From contig CADEHE010000004.1 of the NCBI GenBank assembly GCA_902826775.1, positions 168,927 through 232,926 of the forward strand: a DNA stretch of 64,000 nucleotides. Direction: 5' to 3'. Shown piece by piece: positions 1 through 8,649 of this stretch. The translations under genes and the position numbers were made by a program. The notes beneath the pieces are model-generated. The model had not been told where the DNA came from and searched no databases. It saw nothing but the letters and a program-made list of their open reading frames with translations. The first letter of the stretch is position 1; each line of letters opens with the position of its first letter. The stretch comes from an uncultured Pseudomonadota bacterium (GTDB lineage Bacteria > Pseudomonadota > Gammaproteobacteria > Burkholderiales > JALYOK01).

Positions 1-2234
1 CTCAGCGTCGCACTCGCGCCGCTCGCTGCGTTGCCGAAGCCGCGCTTTACCTCTGCCAGCCGCAAAAACAGCAGCACCAACAAGATCATCTGTACGGTGG
101 TGAGCAAGCCCGTCAGCGCGGGCGAGAGCAGCCAAAGCTTGACTTGCTGCGTGTGCTGCACCGGGCCGCTCCACACCAGCGGATACTCGCGCCATTGCCA
201 GCTCGGCAGGCCCGGGCCGGTTTGAATGCGCGCATTCGGATCGATGCTGTCGAGCTGCTGGTTCGCTTGGCGGCGATATTCGTAGCCAGGCTTGCTGGGC
301 CCCATTTTGCCTAAGCGCGAAGCTGAAGACTTCGGCGACGGTAGCGGTGGTGGAGCCGGTGGCGGAATGCTCGCTACTGGTGCGTCCGTGGCATCGGCGG
401 CGACTTCCGCTTCCTGCGCCATGGGTTCTGCTGCGGGTGGTGTTGCGGGCGCGGCGGCGCCAGCCAACATGTCGCGTCGCGCATCGTAACTTTGGCTCTC
501 ACCCACTTGCTGCCACGGCTGCTCCAGCACCGGATAGAGCAGCATGCGAATCTGATCGACGGCGAACGGCACCAGCAGCACGATCAAGCTTAGCAGCGCG
601 ATCCAGCGGTAGATCGACAGCAGCCACTTGGTGCGCCCGTCCGGCAGTACGCGCAGCAGCGCCACCGCCGCGAGCAAGTTGAGCCAAGCCCAGCGCGGCG
701 CATCGGCGTCGTGGTACGACAGTGCCATGCCGATCAGCGCGACGAGCGCCCAGGGCCAACCGAACAGTTTTCCGGTGGCGAGCGTGAGGATCAACACCAA
801 GAATAGATCGAGCAGCGTCCAGCGTTCGATCCAAGAAGAAGGCGCGCGATCGGCGCCGGAAACGTGCAGCAATTGCCAGCCCGGCGGCAGATGCAGCGTC
901 GCGCCGAGTTGGTTGAAGTCGTGCAGCCAGCCGGTGGCGGAAAATGTCGTTTCCGCTTTGGGTAGGCGACTGTCCGCTGTGATGTTGGCGACGCCGCGGC
1001 GCAGTTCGATGCCGGCAGGCGCATCGGCCTTGGCGCGCGTGATGTATTGATCGACATTATCGATGGCGGCGCGGCCGAGCTGCTGCGGCTGCGCGAGATC
1101 CAGGCGCCAGGCGCGCGTGACGTTGCCGGTGATGGCATCTTGGATCGTATAGCCGCCGCCGTCGAAATCGAGCCAGATGTTGCGCTTGAGCGCGAGTTTG
1201 TCCGGTTGCGGCTCGGGATCGCCGCGCTTGGTTTGGTTGAATTTCATCGTCTCGCCGGGTTGCACGCGGTAGGCCGGAAAGCGCTTCCAATCCTGCGGCA
1301 AGGTAGTTTGCTGCGGGTCGACCGCCGGGACGCCTTCGACGCTGACCAGCCGCAACTCGTTGCGCGCATCGAACGCCCATACTTCATCTTCGCTCAGTTC
1401 CCTCAGTTCTTTCGACAGCGCGAGTTCGGCCACCGGCGCCATGCTGCGTGCAGCTAGTGTGATCTGCCATTGCCCCGGGCGGACTTGCACGCGCAGCTTG
1501 CCGTCGGCGTCGATGCGCGCCGGCAGCGTGGTGTCCAACGACAGCGGTGTGAATCCCGGCAGCAAGGCTTGCGGCAGGGTGACTTCCTGATTGCGACCGG
1601 CGGCGGTGAGATCGAGGTGGGTCGTGACGACGAGCGGGATATCGTCGCTAACCAAGCGATGCACGCGCACTTCGAGTTGCTGCGCTTCACCTTCGGCGCT
1701 GGCACGCGCCTTGAGCCACAGGCGCGAGTCCTGATCGAGTTGCGGCAGCGCGACGGCGGCGCCGTTGAGCGTCAGCGCGACCAAGCCCGTTTCCGGCGGC
1801 AGCGATAGGGACTCCGGCATTTGCGTCCAGACCAAATCACCGCTGATCGCGTGCTCGCCGGCGCCGAGGGTGACGCCGGGGCGCTGCTCGCGTGCGCTGA
1901 CCGGCACCGGCTTGCCATCGACTTTCACGTCTTGCGGCCAGAACTGGGGCTCGCCCGGCAGCGCTACCCATAGCGTGCGGAAAGTCGTGATGCTTTGCGT
2001 AAACGTCGCGCCGCGCTCCGCGACATCCAACTTGAGTTGTGCCGGCCAGGCGCAACGGCGTTGTTCGCTGCCGTTGTAGTCGTACGGGCAGCGCGCGTCG
2101 GGCGCATCGTGCAGCGTCCAAGGGATCCAGGTTTTGAGCGGGTCGGGCACATCCTGCGGCAGAAGCGGTGCGGCATTCGCACTGGCAACGGCCACGGCGA
2201 GGGTGAGGAACAGAAACAGAACGCGTTGCAACAT
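1..2234 (-). CDS. Large exported multi-pass membrane protein, unknown function (C-terminus beyond window)
   Basis: The frame opens at an ATG at 2234 and stays open to the window edge, so about 744 residues are visible and the C-terminus is missing. It begins with a signal peptide (MLQRVLFLFLTLAVAVASANA). A long periplasmic-type region of roughly 400 residues follows, rich in beta-strand-like alternation and Trp/Gln. Several hydrophobic segments come next (around residues 455-475, 480-500, 505-520 and 540-560). Then comes a Pro/Ala-rich linker and another membrane segment near the left edge. I do not recognise the family. The pattern of large ectodomain, membrane bundle and linker suggests an envelope protein, but no catalytic motif is visible. 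It lies downstream of lysS on the same strand, separated by 344 bases of repeats, so it is probably transcribed separately. Confidence 0.7.
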   Translation of the reverse strand, partial: MLQRVLFLFLTLAVAVASANAAPLLPQDVPDPLKTWIPWTLHDAPDARCPYDYNGSEQRRCAWPAQLKLDVAERGATFTQSITTFRTLWVALPGEPQFWPQDVKVDGKPVPVSAREQRPGVTLGAGEHAISGDLVWTQMPESLSLPPETGLVALTLNGAAVALPQLDQDSRLWLKARASAEGEAQQLEVRVHRLVSDDIPLVVTTHLDLTAAGRNQEVTLPQALLPGFTPLSLDTTLPARIDADGKLRVQVRPGQWQITLAARSMAPVAELALSKELRELSEDEVWAFDARNELRLVSVEGVPAVDPQQTTLPQDWKRFPAYRVQPGETMKFNQTKRGDPEPQPDKLALKRNIWLDFDGGGYTIQDAITGNVTRAWRLDLAQPQQLGRAAIDNVDQYITRAKADAPAGIELRRGVANITADSRLPKAETTFSATGWLHDFNQLGATLHLPPGWQLLHVSGADRAPSSWIERWTLLDLFLVLILTLATGKLFGWPWALVALIGMALSYHDADAPRWAWLNLLAAVALLRVLPDGRTKWLLSIYRWIALLSLIVLLVPFAVDQIRMLLYPVLEQPWQQVGESQSYDARRDMLAGAAAPATPPAAEPMAQEAEVAADATDAPVASIPPPAPPPLPSPKSSASRLGKMGPSKPGYEYRRQANQQLDSIDPNARIQTGPGLPSWQWREYPLVWSGPVQHTQQVKLWLLSPALTGLLTTVQMILLVLLFLRLAEVKRGFGNAASGASATL

Positions 2235-2250
2235 GGGCAGCCTCTTCGCT

Positions 2251-2369
2251 GTCGTTCCCGCGGAGGCGGGAGGCTATTGTGTATAAAAACTTCGCCGCTA
2301 CCGCGTTTTTGGCGAATGTGCGCACCCTCATCCGCCGATGGGTCCCCGCCTCCGCGGGGACGACGGACC
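2251..2369. repeat. REPIN-like doublet (two inverted REP palindromes)
   Basis: The first palindrome reads TTCCCGCGGAGGCGGGA (2255-2271). The second, GTCCCCGCCTCCGCGGGGAC (2342-2361), is the same element in the opposite orientation. Similar inverted pairs occur at 29976-30050 and 38324-38415, which marks a dispersed extragenic family. Confidence 0.65.
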
Positions 2370-2487
2370 TTTACTGCTCCGAATAGTGTGCGGCGAGCAC
2401 ACCTTGTGTCTCAAAACAAACGTTGGCAAACAGATCCCCTCAAATCAACATCGTCCCGTCGTACCCCACACAACAGGCACGGCGCGG

Positions 2488-2577
2488 AGAGAACAGGCGC
2501 GGGGGCAGGGGGTCACCCCGCGCTTCGTCACCCCGCCAAGAGAACAGGCGCGGAGGCAGGGGGTCACCCCGCGCTTC
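2488..2577. repeat. Two-copy direct repeat, 39-bp units 51 bp apart
   Basis: Both units begin AGAGAACAGGCGCGG and end GGGGTCACCCCGCGCTTC. They differ at one internal position. The GGGGTCACCCC core is itself palindromic. With only two copies and no cas gene this is not a CRISPR. Confidence 0.6.
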
Positions 2578-2578
2578 C

Positions 2579-4078
2579 TTATACCCCCCTCATCTGCGGG
2601 AACAAAATCACATCGCGTATGCTCGGGCTATCCGTCAACAGCATCACCAAGCGGTCGATGCCGATGCCTTCCCCGGCGGTCGGCGGCAACCCGTATTCCA
2701 GTGCGCGCACATAATCGGCGTCGTAATGCATGGCTTCGTGATCGCCCGCGTCTTTTTGCTTCACCTGCTCCATGAAACGCGCGGCTTGATCTTCGGGGTC
2801 ATTTAATTCGGAAAATCCGTTGGCGATCTCGCGCCCTGCGATATAGAGCTCAAAGCGCTCGGTAATTTCTGGACGGCTGTCGCTGCGGCGAGCAAGCGGA
2901 GAGGCCTCGGCGGGATAGTCGACAATGAAGGTCGGCTGAATCAGCGCCGTTTCTGTGGTGGCCTCGAACAGCGACAGCTGTAGGCCACCGAGCGAATCCT
3001 TGGGTTTGTAGGACGCCTCTAATCTCTTGAGAGTATCTATTACAGCTTCCCTATTGGCCAGCATTGCATCGGTATACCCTTGATTGTATTTCTGAATTGC
3101 TTGCACGGCAGTCAGCCGCGGGAACGGCTGCGATAGGTCGATCTCATGGCCTTGATACGGCACGCGCGTAGTGCCGAGCACTTTCTGCGCGACATCGCGC
3201 AGCATCGTTTCCGTCAACGTCATTAAGTATTGGTAATCCTGATACGCCTCGTAGAACTCGAGCATGGTGAACTCTGGGTTGTGTCGCGTCGAGATGCCTT
3301 CGTTGCGGAAGTTGCGGTTGATCTCGAATACTTTCTCCAAGCCGCCGACGACCAGGCGTTTTAAGTACAACTCCGGCGCGATGCGCAGATAAAGCTGCAT
3401 GTCTAGCGCATTGTGATGCGTGATGAACGGCCGCGCTGCCGCCCCGCCCGGAATCGGCTGCATCATCGGCGTTTCGACTTCGAGGTAGCCGCGGTTCACC
3501 AAGAATTCGCGGATGGCTTGAATCGCCTTCGAGCGCACTTCGAACACGCGCCGCGTGTCTTCGTTGACGATCAAGTCGACATAGCGCTGGCGGTAACGCT
3601 GTTCTTGATCGGTCAAGCCGTGAAATTTCTCCGGCAGCGGGCGCAATGCCTTGGTGAGCAGGCGCAGCTCGGAAACGCGCACCGAGAGTTCCCCAGTTTT
3701 CGTTTTGAACAGTACTCCTTTCGCGCCGAGGATATCGCCGACATCGTAGTGCTTGAACGCGCTATGCACGGCTTCGCCGGTGTCGTCGTTGCTGACGTAT
3801 AACTGAATGCGTCCGCCGGAGTCTTGAATCGTGGCGAAACTCGCTTTGCCCATGACGCGCTTGAGCATCATGCGTCCCGCTACCGTTACATTGACCGGCG
3901 TCGACTCCAGTTCCTCTTTTACCCGCGCGCCGTAGCGAATTTGCAGGTCTCCCGCCAGATCTTTGCGGCGAAAATCATTCGGGAATGCAACGCCGTTTTG
4001 GCGTAGTTCGGCAAGTTTGCCGCGCCGCTCTTCGATGATCTGGTTGGTATCTTGAGGGGGATTATTGTCGGTGGTCAT
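2579..4078 (-). CDS. lysS: Lysyl-tRNA synthetase, class II
   Basis: This enzyme charges tRNA-Lys with lysine using ATP in the cytoplasm. The 499-residue product matches the usual length of bacterial LysRS (E. coli about 505). It has an N-terminal OB-fold anticodon-binding domain (about residues 55-150). Class II motif 2 is visible as [19 protein letters not shown] and motif 3 as [12 protein letters not shown] near the C-terminus. It lies 70 bases downstream of prfB on the same strand, the prfB-lysS order found in many proteobacteria, so the two are probably co-transcribed. No unusual residues were seen. Confidence 0.97.
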   Translation of the reverse strand: MTTDNNPPQDTNQIIEERRGKLAELRQNGVAFPNDFRRKDLAGDLQIRYGARVKEELESTPVNVTVAGRMMLKRVMGKASFATIQDSGGRIQLYVSNDDTGEAVHSAFKHYDVGDILGAKGVLFKTKTGELSVRVSELRLLTKALRPLPEKFHGLTDQEQRYRQRYVDLIVNEDTRRVFEVRSKAIQAIREFLVNRGYLEVETPMMQPIPGGAAARPFITHHNALDMQLYLRIAPELYLKRLVVGGLEKVFEINRNFRNEGISTRHNPEFTMLEFYEAYQDYQYLMTLTETMLRDVAQKVLGTTRVPYQGHEIDLSQPFPRLTAVQAIQKYNQGYTDAMLANREAVIDTLKRLEASYKPKDSLGGLQLSLFEATTETALIQPTFIVDYPAEASPLARRSDSRPEITERFELYIAGREIANGFSELNDPEDQAARFMEQVKQKDAGDHEAMHYDADYVRALEYGLPPTAGEGIGIDRLVMLLTDSPSIRDVILFPQMRGV

Positions 4079-4148
4079 GGCGTCTTAGGTGAGACGTGAA
4101 AAGTGGTACGCGAAATGTAAACGAGCGCGAGGTTTATCTTTCACGTAC

Positions 4149-5253
4149 TTACATTCCTTGTTTCAAACTTGCTTCGATGAAATCGTCCAGGCCCCCGTCG
4201 AGCACCGCCTGCGTGTTGCCGGTCTCGACGTTGGTGCGCAAATCCTTTATGCGCGACTGATCCAGCACGTAGGAGCGGATCTGATGGCCCCAGCCGATAT
4301 CGGTCTTGCTGTCCTCCAGGGCTTGCTTCTGCTCGTTTTGCTTGCGCAGCTCGATCTCGTACAGTTTCGCTTTCAACATCAACATCGCTTCGGCGCGGTT
4401 GCGATGCTGCGACCGGTCGGCTTGGCATTGCACCACGGTGTTGGTCGGCAGATGCGTGATGCGGATGGCCGAATCGGTCTTGTTGATGTGCTGGCCGCCC
4501 GCACCGCTGGCGCGAAAAGTATCGACGCGCAGATCGGCGGGATTGATTTCGATTTCGATGGTGTCGTCGACTTCCGGATACACGAACACACTGGCAAACG
4601 AGGTGTGCCGCCGCGCATTGGAATCAAACGGCGACTTGCGCACTAATCGATGGATGCCAGTTTCCGTGCGCAGATAGCCGAATGCGTAGTCGCCGCTGAA
4701 TTTGAGCGTGGCGCTCTTCAAGCCTGCAACCTCGCCGTAGGATTCTTCCAGCACTTCAACCGCAAAGCCCTTGCGCTCGCCGTAGCGCACATACATGCGC
4801 TCAAGCATCTGCGCCCAGTCTTGCGCTTCGGTGCCGCCGGAGCCGGATTGAATATCCATGAAGCAGTTGTTCGCGTCCTGCGAGCCGGAGAACATGCGGC
4901 GAAATTCCATCGCGCCGATGCTCGCTTCCAGTTTGCTGACATCTTGCTCGATGCTGACGAGCGTGGCGTCGTCTTGCTCGGCGCGCGAGAGTTCGAATAA
5001 ATCGGCTGAATCGCTCAACGCCTGATCGACGCCGATAATGCCATCAACGACTTGCACCAGCGATTTGCGCTCGCGGCCCAGATCTTGGGCACGCTTCGGG
5101 TCATTCCAGACGTTTGGGTTTTCTAACTCGCGAGTGACTTCGATCAGGCGCTCGCGCTTGACGTCGAAGTCAAAGATACCTCCGCAACTGCGCACTGCGT
5201 TGCGAGAGATCGGCAATCTTGCCGGAGATGGCGTTTAGGCGTTCGGCTTCCAT
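4149..5253 (-). CDS. prfB: Peptide chain release factor 2 (programmed +1 frameshift)
   Basis: RF2 terminates translation at UGA and UAA codons. Translation starts at ATG 5253 ([12 protein letters not shown]) and reaches an in-frame TGA at 5172-5170 after 27 codons. A +1 shift on CTT-TGA-C moves ribosomes into the frame beginning [12 protein letters not shown], giving about 367 residues (E. coli 365). The stop-recognition SPF motif (KSPFD) and the hydrolysis motif GAGGQ are both present. Read separately the two parts look like a broken gene, but this is the conserved autoregulatory arrangement of prfB. The start lacks an obvious Shine-Dalgarno sequence. lysS follows. Confidence 0.95.
5169..5183 (-). 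promoter_or_regulatory. prfB +1 programmed frameshift site
   Basis: On the minus strand the site reads GGAGGTATCTTTGAC: a Shine-Dalgarno-like GGAGG just upstream of the slippery CTT and the TGA-C stop context. This matches the canonical RF2 autoregulatory signal, in which scarce RF2 lets the ribosome slip +1 past TGA. Confidence 0.95.
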
Positions 5254-5636
5254 GCTGAAGCGGATTGGATGATCTGCAAAGCCCGAATTATACGTGCTCG
5301 GCGGTCCCGACGCTGCCAGTGCAATCCGGGCAGAGCAAAAGCACCCGTCTTCCGAGGAGAAACGACCATGGCAAGTCATGCAACCGGCGACGGCTGCATT
5401 CCACTGCGCGACGCGGGTAAACACGGCTTGAAGCGCTTCGTGTAGCTCGGCGGCGCTTAAGGCACGCGCAACTACACCGTCAAGGATTTGCGCGATCAAA
5501 TGGGCAAGCGTGTGCTGGTCGAGACGCTGCCGTTTACGGCAAAACGGTCAAGAAAGTTTGCCGTTACCGATCAAGAACATCTGCTTGCCTTGTAACACCA
5601 GCGCCTTGCCGCCGAACGACATGCGACGCGGCTGCG
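5254..5636. other. Gene-poor interval between prfB and LysR gene
   Basis: Apart from the two halves of a zinc ribbon described separately, this interval holds a short minus-strand frame ending KQMFLIGNGKLS (stop near 5557) that overlaps the end of the LysR gene and has no recognisable function. It looks like decayed coding DNA rather than a clean regulatory region. Confidence 0.4.
5288..5499 (-). pseudogene. Possible frameshifted small zinc-ribbon protein remnant
   Basis: One frame, openable from TTG 5499, encodes an alpha-helical stretch leading into CMTCHGRFSSEDGC (the CxxC at 5382-5371). The second half of a zinc ribbon, CPDCTGSVGTAEHV plus stop (CPDC at 5332-5321, stop at 5290-5288), lies in a different frame. 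A single-base change near the CTTTTGC run would join the two CxxC pairs into a roughly 70-residue protein. No ATG start or clear ribosome-binding site is present. I do not recognise the family. It may be a decayed gene, or a real one if the base run was misread. Confidence 0.35.
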
Positions 5637-6584
5637 TCAGACGCCATGGTTTGCCGCGGGATTTTTGCTCGCACTGTCGGGCTGCGAGCTTGCTTCGGCT
5701 CCGCTAATGAGGCCTCGATGCTCGCGCATAAGGCCTGTGATCAGTTTAATCACTGCGCACACGGGGGCCACGCGCAACATGTCGCGGCGATAAACCAACG
5801 AGAGCTTGCGCGTGCCCAGCACCTCGCGCGTCAGGCGCTTGAGCCCGGGCGCCGTGTCACCCAGCACGCACGGTAGCACCGCGAGGCCGAGACCAGCGGC
5901 TGCTGCGGCAACCATGTCTATCATCTCGCGGCTGCGCAGCACAGTGCGGGCGCCCCCCGCATGCGATTCAAGCCACTTCGCCCCTGGGGTCGAGGCGAGG
6001 CTTTCGTCGTAGCCGATAATCTCGTGGCCGGCCAGTTGTCGCGGGTCCGCGGGCGCACCCAGGCGCGCAAGATAGGCGTCCGCGGCGTAGAGCGACCAGC
6101 CTGCTTCGCCCACGTTCTGCGCGACCAGATCTTCGTCGGTGATCGGGCCGAGCCGCAGCGCCAGCTCCGCTTCGCCCTTGCTTAGGTTGACCGGCTTGCT
6201 GCCGCTAAGCAGCTCGAGCGAGACCTCGGGGGCATCGCGTTGCGGGCGTGCAAGGTGCTGCGTAACGAGCGACGCGAATCCGGACGGAACGGCAAGACGA
6301 ACCTTTACCTTGTCCGTCGCCGCGGCTTCCCGAACGGCGCTCACGCCAAGGCGGATTTCCTCGACCAGTGGCAATAGCCTTTCGCCGAGCGGTGTGAGTT
6401 GCAGTCCGTCAGGCCGACGAATGAACACCGGCGCACCCAACGCACGCTCGAATGCATTTAAACGACGCCCAACGGTAGTGTGTTCCACCGCTAGCGCCCG
6501 TGCTGTGCCTGCCAGGCTCCGCGCATGCGCTGCTTCCAAAAAATAGCGCAGGTCGTTCCAGTCGAACTCGCCGTCCTTGCTCAT
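5637..6584 (-). CDS. LysR-family transcriptional regulator
   Basis: The 315-residue product is the usual LysR length. It has an N-terminal winged helix-turn-helix (about residues 8-65, including FLEAAHARSLAGTARALAV), a linker helix, then a periplasmic-binding-like effector domain (about 95-295). It contains tryptophans typical of the subgroup with a WNDLRYFL N-terminus. It is divergent from the secreted-protein genes starting at 6797 and shares a 212-base intergenic region containing dyads, so it may regulate them. This link is inferred from position. The effector is unknown. The C-terminal tail is Ser/Ala-rich and extends slightly beyond the domain. Confidence 0.85.
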   Translation of the reverse strand: MSKDGEFDWNDLRYFLEAAHARSLAGTARALAVEHTTVGRRLNAFERALGAPVFIRRPDGLQLTPLGERLLPLVEEIRLGVSAVREAAATDKVKVRLAVPSGFASLVTQHLARPQRDAPEVSLELLSGSKPVNLSKGEAELALRLGPITDEDLVAQNVGEAGWSLYAADAYLARLGAPADPRQLAGHEIIGYDESLASTPGAKWLESHAGGARTVLRSREMIDMVAAAAAGLGLAVLPCVLGDTAPGLKRLTREVLGTRKLSLVYRRDMLRVAPVCAVIKLITGLMREHRGLISGAEASSQPDSASKNPAANHGV

Positions 6585-6605
6585 CCCCGGATTTTACGCC
6601 GCCGC

Positions 6606-6630
6606 TGTGTATTCCTGCACAGGGCTGTGC
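6606..6630. promoter_or_regulatory. Dyad symmetry between the LysR gene and divergent exported-protein gene
   Basis: Two overlapping inverted repeats lie just upstream of the LysR start: TGTGTATTCCTGCACA (6606-6621) and GCACAGGGCTGTGC (6617-6630). A TGTG-N8-CACA dyad in a divergent LysR intergenic region is a plausible autoregulatory operator. This is inferred from position and symmetry only. Confidence 0.35.
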
Positions 6631-6796
6631 GATCGCGCGGAATTGCTGGCAGTGGCGTGGGTAGCTACTCTTTGGGTGCAAGGCGAGGCGCGATATAGCG
6701 GCAGGCCAACGCTCTCAAGCGGAGCCGAACTGCGGCTGCCTTTTTCCGAATCGCGTAGCGCTTTTCACTTTCCACTCAGAGCCAAGGAGAATTGCA

Positions 6797-7246
6797 ATGT
6801 GCATCAAACCCGTTCCAGTTGTTGAGTCCGTTCAAGCCGGGTATCAAAGCCCGCAGATTACGCACCGCCAACTTGCGCCCAGCATCATGCTCGCTGCCGC
6901 ATTACTCGCGTCTGGCGCAAGTGGCAGCTTTGCCGCGCCCGTGGATGCGTACAAAACGAACGATGGGACCGTAATTGTCACAGGACTGCAGCCGACGCAG
7001 CGCTATCAAATCAGAATGCTCGATGCCCGGAACAAGCCGGGCACGCGCCAAGATAAATCTGCCAATCGATGCGGCGAGGTAGTCGTTGAAAAAGCCGCCG
7101 ACTACATCACCTTGGTTGTTGGGACTGAGACTATCGACCCTGCGGCACTGGTCAAAAGAGAGCACGTTAAATGCGGACCACTTCCGCCATCAGGCCAAAT
7201 GACACCGGCCGGTGTTGTGCTGGCGACGCCCCCGGCCCCCCGTTAG
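6797..7246 (+). CDS. Small exported protein of unknown function
   Basis: The 149-residue frame starts at ATG 6797 behind AAGGAG (6784-6789). A non-standard N-terminal extension of about 25 residues precedes a hydrophobic signal-like segment (SIMLAAALLASGASGSFA), so the product is probably secreted or periplasmic. The mature part includes a short beta-rich region (DGTVIVTGLQPTQRYQIRML) and two cysteines that could form a disulfide, ending in a Pro/Ala-rich tail. No family is recognised. It is divergent from a LysR regulator and followed closely by two further exported-protein frames. Confidence 0.6.
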   Translation: MCIKPVPVVESVQAGYQSPQITHRQLAPSIMLAAALLASGASGSFAAPVDAYKTNDGTVIVTGLQPTQRYQIRMLDARNKPGTRQDKSANRCGEVVVEKAADYITLVVGTETIDPAALVKREHVKCGPLPPSGQMTPAGVVLATPPAPR

Positions 7247-7287
7247 CGCCCATCGAATCCAAACAAAACTTTTCCAGGAGAAGAACC

Positions 7288-7434
7288 ATGTACAAGCAGA
7301 TCCTGCGCGGCACACTTGTCGCCCCGGCACTGGTACCCGGCGCAAGCGCGGGCGAAGCGCAAGTCGGCAGCGATCACCTAAAGACATGGCCGGTAGCGTT
7401 TCCCACGGCGATGACTCCGGATATCCGACCATAA
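7288..7434 (+). CDS. Very short exported peptide or truncated gene
   Basis: A 48-codon frame starts at ATG 7288 behind AGGAG (7276-7280). Its N-terminus resembles a signal peptide (LRGTLVAPALVPGASAGEA), but only about 25 residues follow before the stop. The good ribosome-binding site with so little mature protein suggests either a secreted peptide or the surviving 5' end of a truncated gene. No family is recognised. It lies 41 bases after the preceding exported-protein gene. Confidence 0.35.
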   Translation: MYKQILRGTLVAPALVPGASAGEAQVGSDHLKTWPVAFPTAMTPDIRP

Positions 7435-7575
7435 ATAGTCGGAGGGGCTTGGTCGATTGAATCGCCAAAACAGCGTGCCTGGCCCCACAAAATTCAAATT
7501 GAAAACTCCGTCACATCCAACTGTGCAGCGCTGCCATTCCATCGAAACTAAACCGTTCTCACTTAAGGAGGCAAT

Positions 7576-8373
7576 ATGAACATCACTCGCACTTCTCTCA
7601 TCACCCTCGCCGCCCTGGCACTGACTAGCGGTAGTGCCTTGGCGCAAGTCACCATCAACCAAGCGAAGGCGCTCGCCGGCGGCGTTTCACCAAGCGACGG
7701 GCCTGGCTTTCCGGTCCAGCTCAATGTGCCCGGCCACTACGTGCTGACCGGCAACTTACTCGTCCCGTTCGGTCAGGTCGGAATTCAGATCGGTGCCCCC
7801 AATGTGACGCTGGACTTGAACGGCTACCAGATTCACGGCGGGGGTGAATGCACTCACGAAGTGCTCTACAACCCCGTGACTTGCATTCAGCCTTACTCTC
7901 CTGCGTCAGACGGCGTCCACATTACCGCTACCGGTGCCGGTGCGGTGGTGCGCAACGGATCGATAGTTGGTTTCGGAAGCGACGGCATTCTCGCGGGGAA
8001 CGCTAGCAGCACATTCGAGAAGTTGCGCGTGGCGCATAACAAGGGGCACGGAATCTATGTTGGTAATACTTCTGTGGTAGGGACGCTTCGCGTTTCGGAT
8101 TCGTTGCTAGAGATGAACGCAGACGCGGCGATCAGCTTTCAGGTGAGTTTGAACACCGTCGGAGGGTTGGTCGAGCGCACCCGCGCTTCCCACAACAATG
8201 GCGGCATTGCCGGCCCCAACCTTGTCGTGTATGACAGCGTGGTGCGAGCCAACTATGGCATTGGGCTGGCCAATGTCGCGGCGCGCGGCACCAGCACGCA
8301 GGCTAACATTGGCGGGAATCGATCCAGTGTGATCTCCCTTGGCGGCAACTTAGACAACTACACGCCGTTCTGA
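7576..8373 (+). CDS. Secreted right-handed beta-helix repeat protein
   Basis: The 265-residue product has a clear signal peptide cleaved after GSALA. The mature part shows repeated short beta-strand turns typical of parallel beta-helix (pectate-lyase-like) folds: IQIGAPNVTLDLNGYQIHG, then DGVHITATGAGAVVRNGSI, DGILAGN, GHGIYVGN and NNGGIAGPN. NVTLDLNGY is the usual entry strand of such proteins. No catalytic residues could be assigned, so a carbohydrate-active role is only possible. Translation starts at ATG 7576 behind a near-perfect AAGGAGG (7564-7570), which suggests high expression. The end of a degraded PanE-like frame overlaps the last bases on the other strand. Confidence 0.8.
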   Translation: MNITRTSLITLAALALTSGSALAQVTINQAKALAGGVSPSDGPGFPVQLNVPGHYVLTGNLLVPFGQVGIQIGAPNVTLDLNGYQIHGGGECTHEVLYNPVTCIQPYSPASDGVHITATGAGAVVRNGSIVGFGSDGILAGNASSTFEKLRVAHNKGHGIYVGNTSVVGTLRVSDSLLEMNADAAISFQVSLNTVGGLVERTRASHNNGGIAGPNLVVYDSVVRANYGIGLANVAARGTSTQANIGGNRSSVISLGGNLDNYTPF

Positions 8374-8607
8374 GGGCGAAATCGCGCAAGGCGCGCGGGA
8401 ACACCGCGCGCCAATTTGCTTGCCATGTCGCTTATTTTGGCTCACATACTTGGCCTCGGTCAGCGCGTGCTCGATGATCGCTCCGGTACGGCGCAGTTCG
8501 GCGGCACGGCGGCCACGGGCCACGAGCGTGACTTGATGGCCTGCGCCTGCAAGCCGCAGTCCGTAGAGCGTGCTCTGTACATCTGCGCCGAGAACTGCGA
8601 TCTGCAT
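8350..8607 (-). pseudogene. Remnant of a ketopantoate-reductase-like (PanE/ApbA) gene
   Basis: The N-terminus (MQIAVLGADVQSTLYG, then GHQVTLVARGRRAAELR and GAIIEHALT) matches the first Rossmann beta-alpha-beta unit and NADP loop of the ApbA/PanE family, which is normally about 300 residues. After roughly 50 residues the similarity stops and the frame runs into unrelated sequence. The GxGxxG motif is also degraded (GADVQS). Only the 5' end of a lost gene survives, immediately downstream of recJ on the same strand. Confidence 0.6.
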
Positions 8608-8649
8608 CAAAACGAACGCGCGCTAGGCGCTGCGCCTGCTTGCAAGCCG

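Larger units (their letters stand above)
2235..2578. other. Intergenic region with REP-like palindromes and a 39-bp direct repeat
   Basis: This is a non-coding stretch between lysS and the large membrane protein gene. It holds an inverted pair of REP-like palindromes (2251-2271 and 2342-2361) and two near-identical 39-bp units (2488-2526 and 2539-2577) that end at the lysS stop codon. Short frames exist but have no ribosome-binding site or family resemblance. Confidence 0.6.

Noticed and set aside
2488..2577. Possible CRISPR array (39-bp repeat)
   Set aside because: Only two copies with a 12-base spacer and no cas genes.
4149..5253. prfB as a frameshifted pseudogene
   Set aside because: The in-frame TGA lies in the exact RF2 programmed frameshift context, and all functional motifs are intact.
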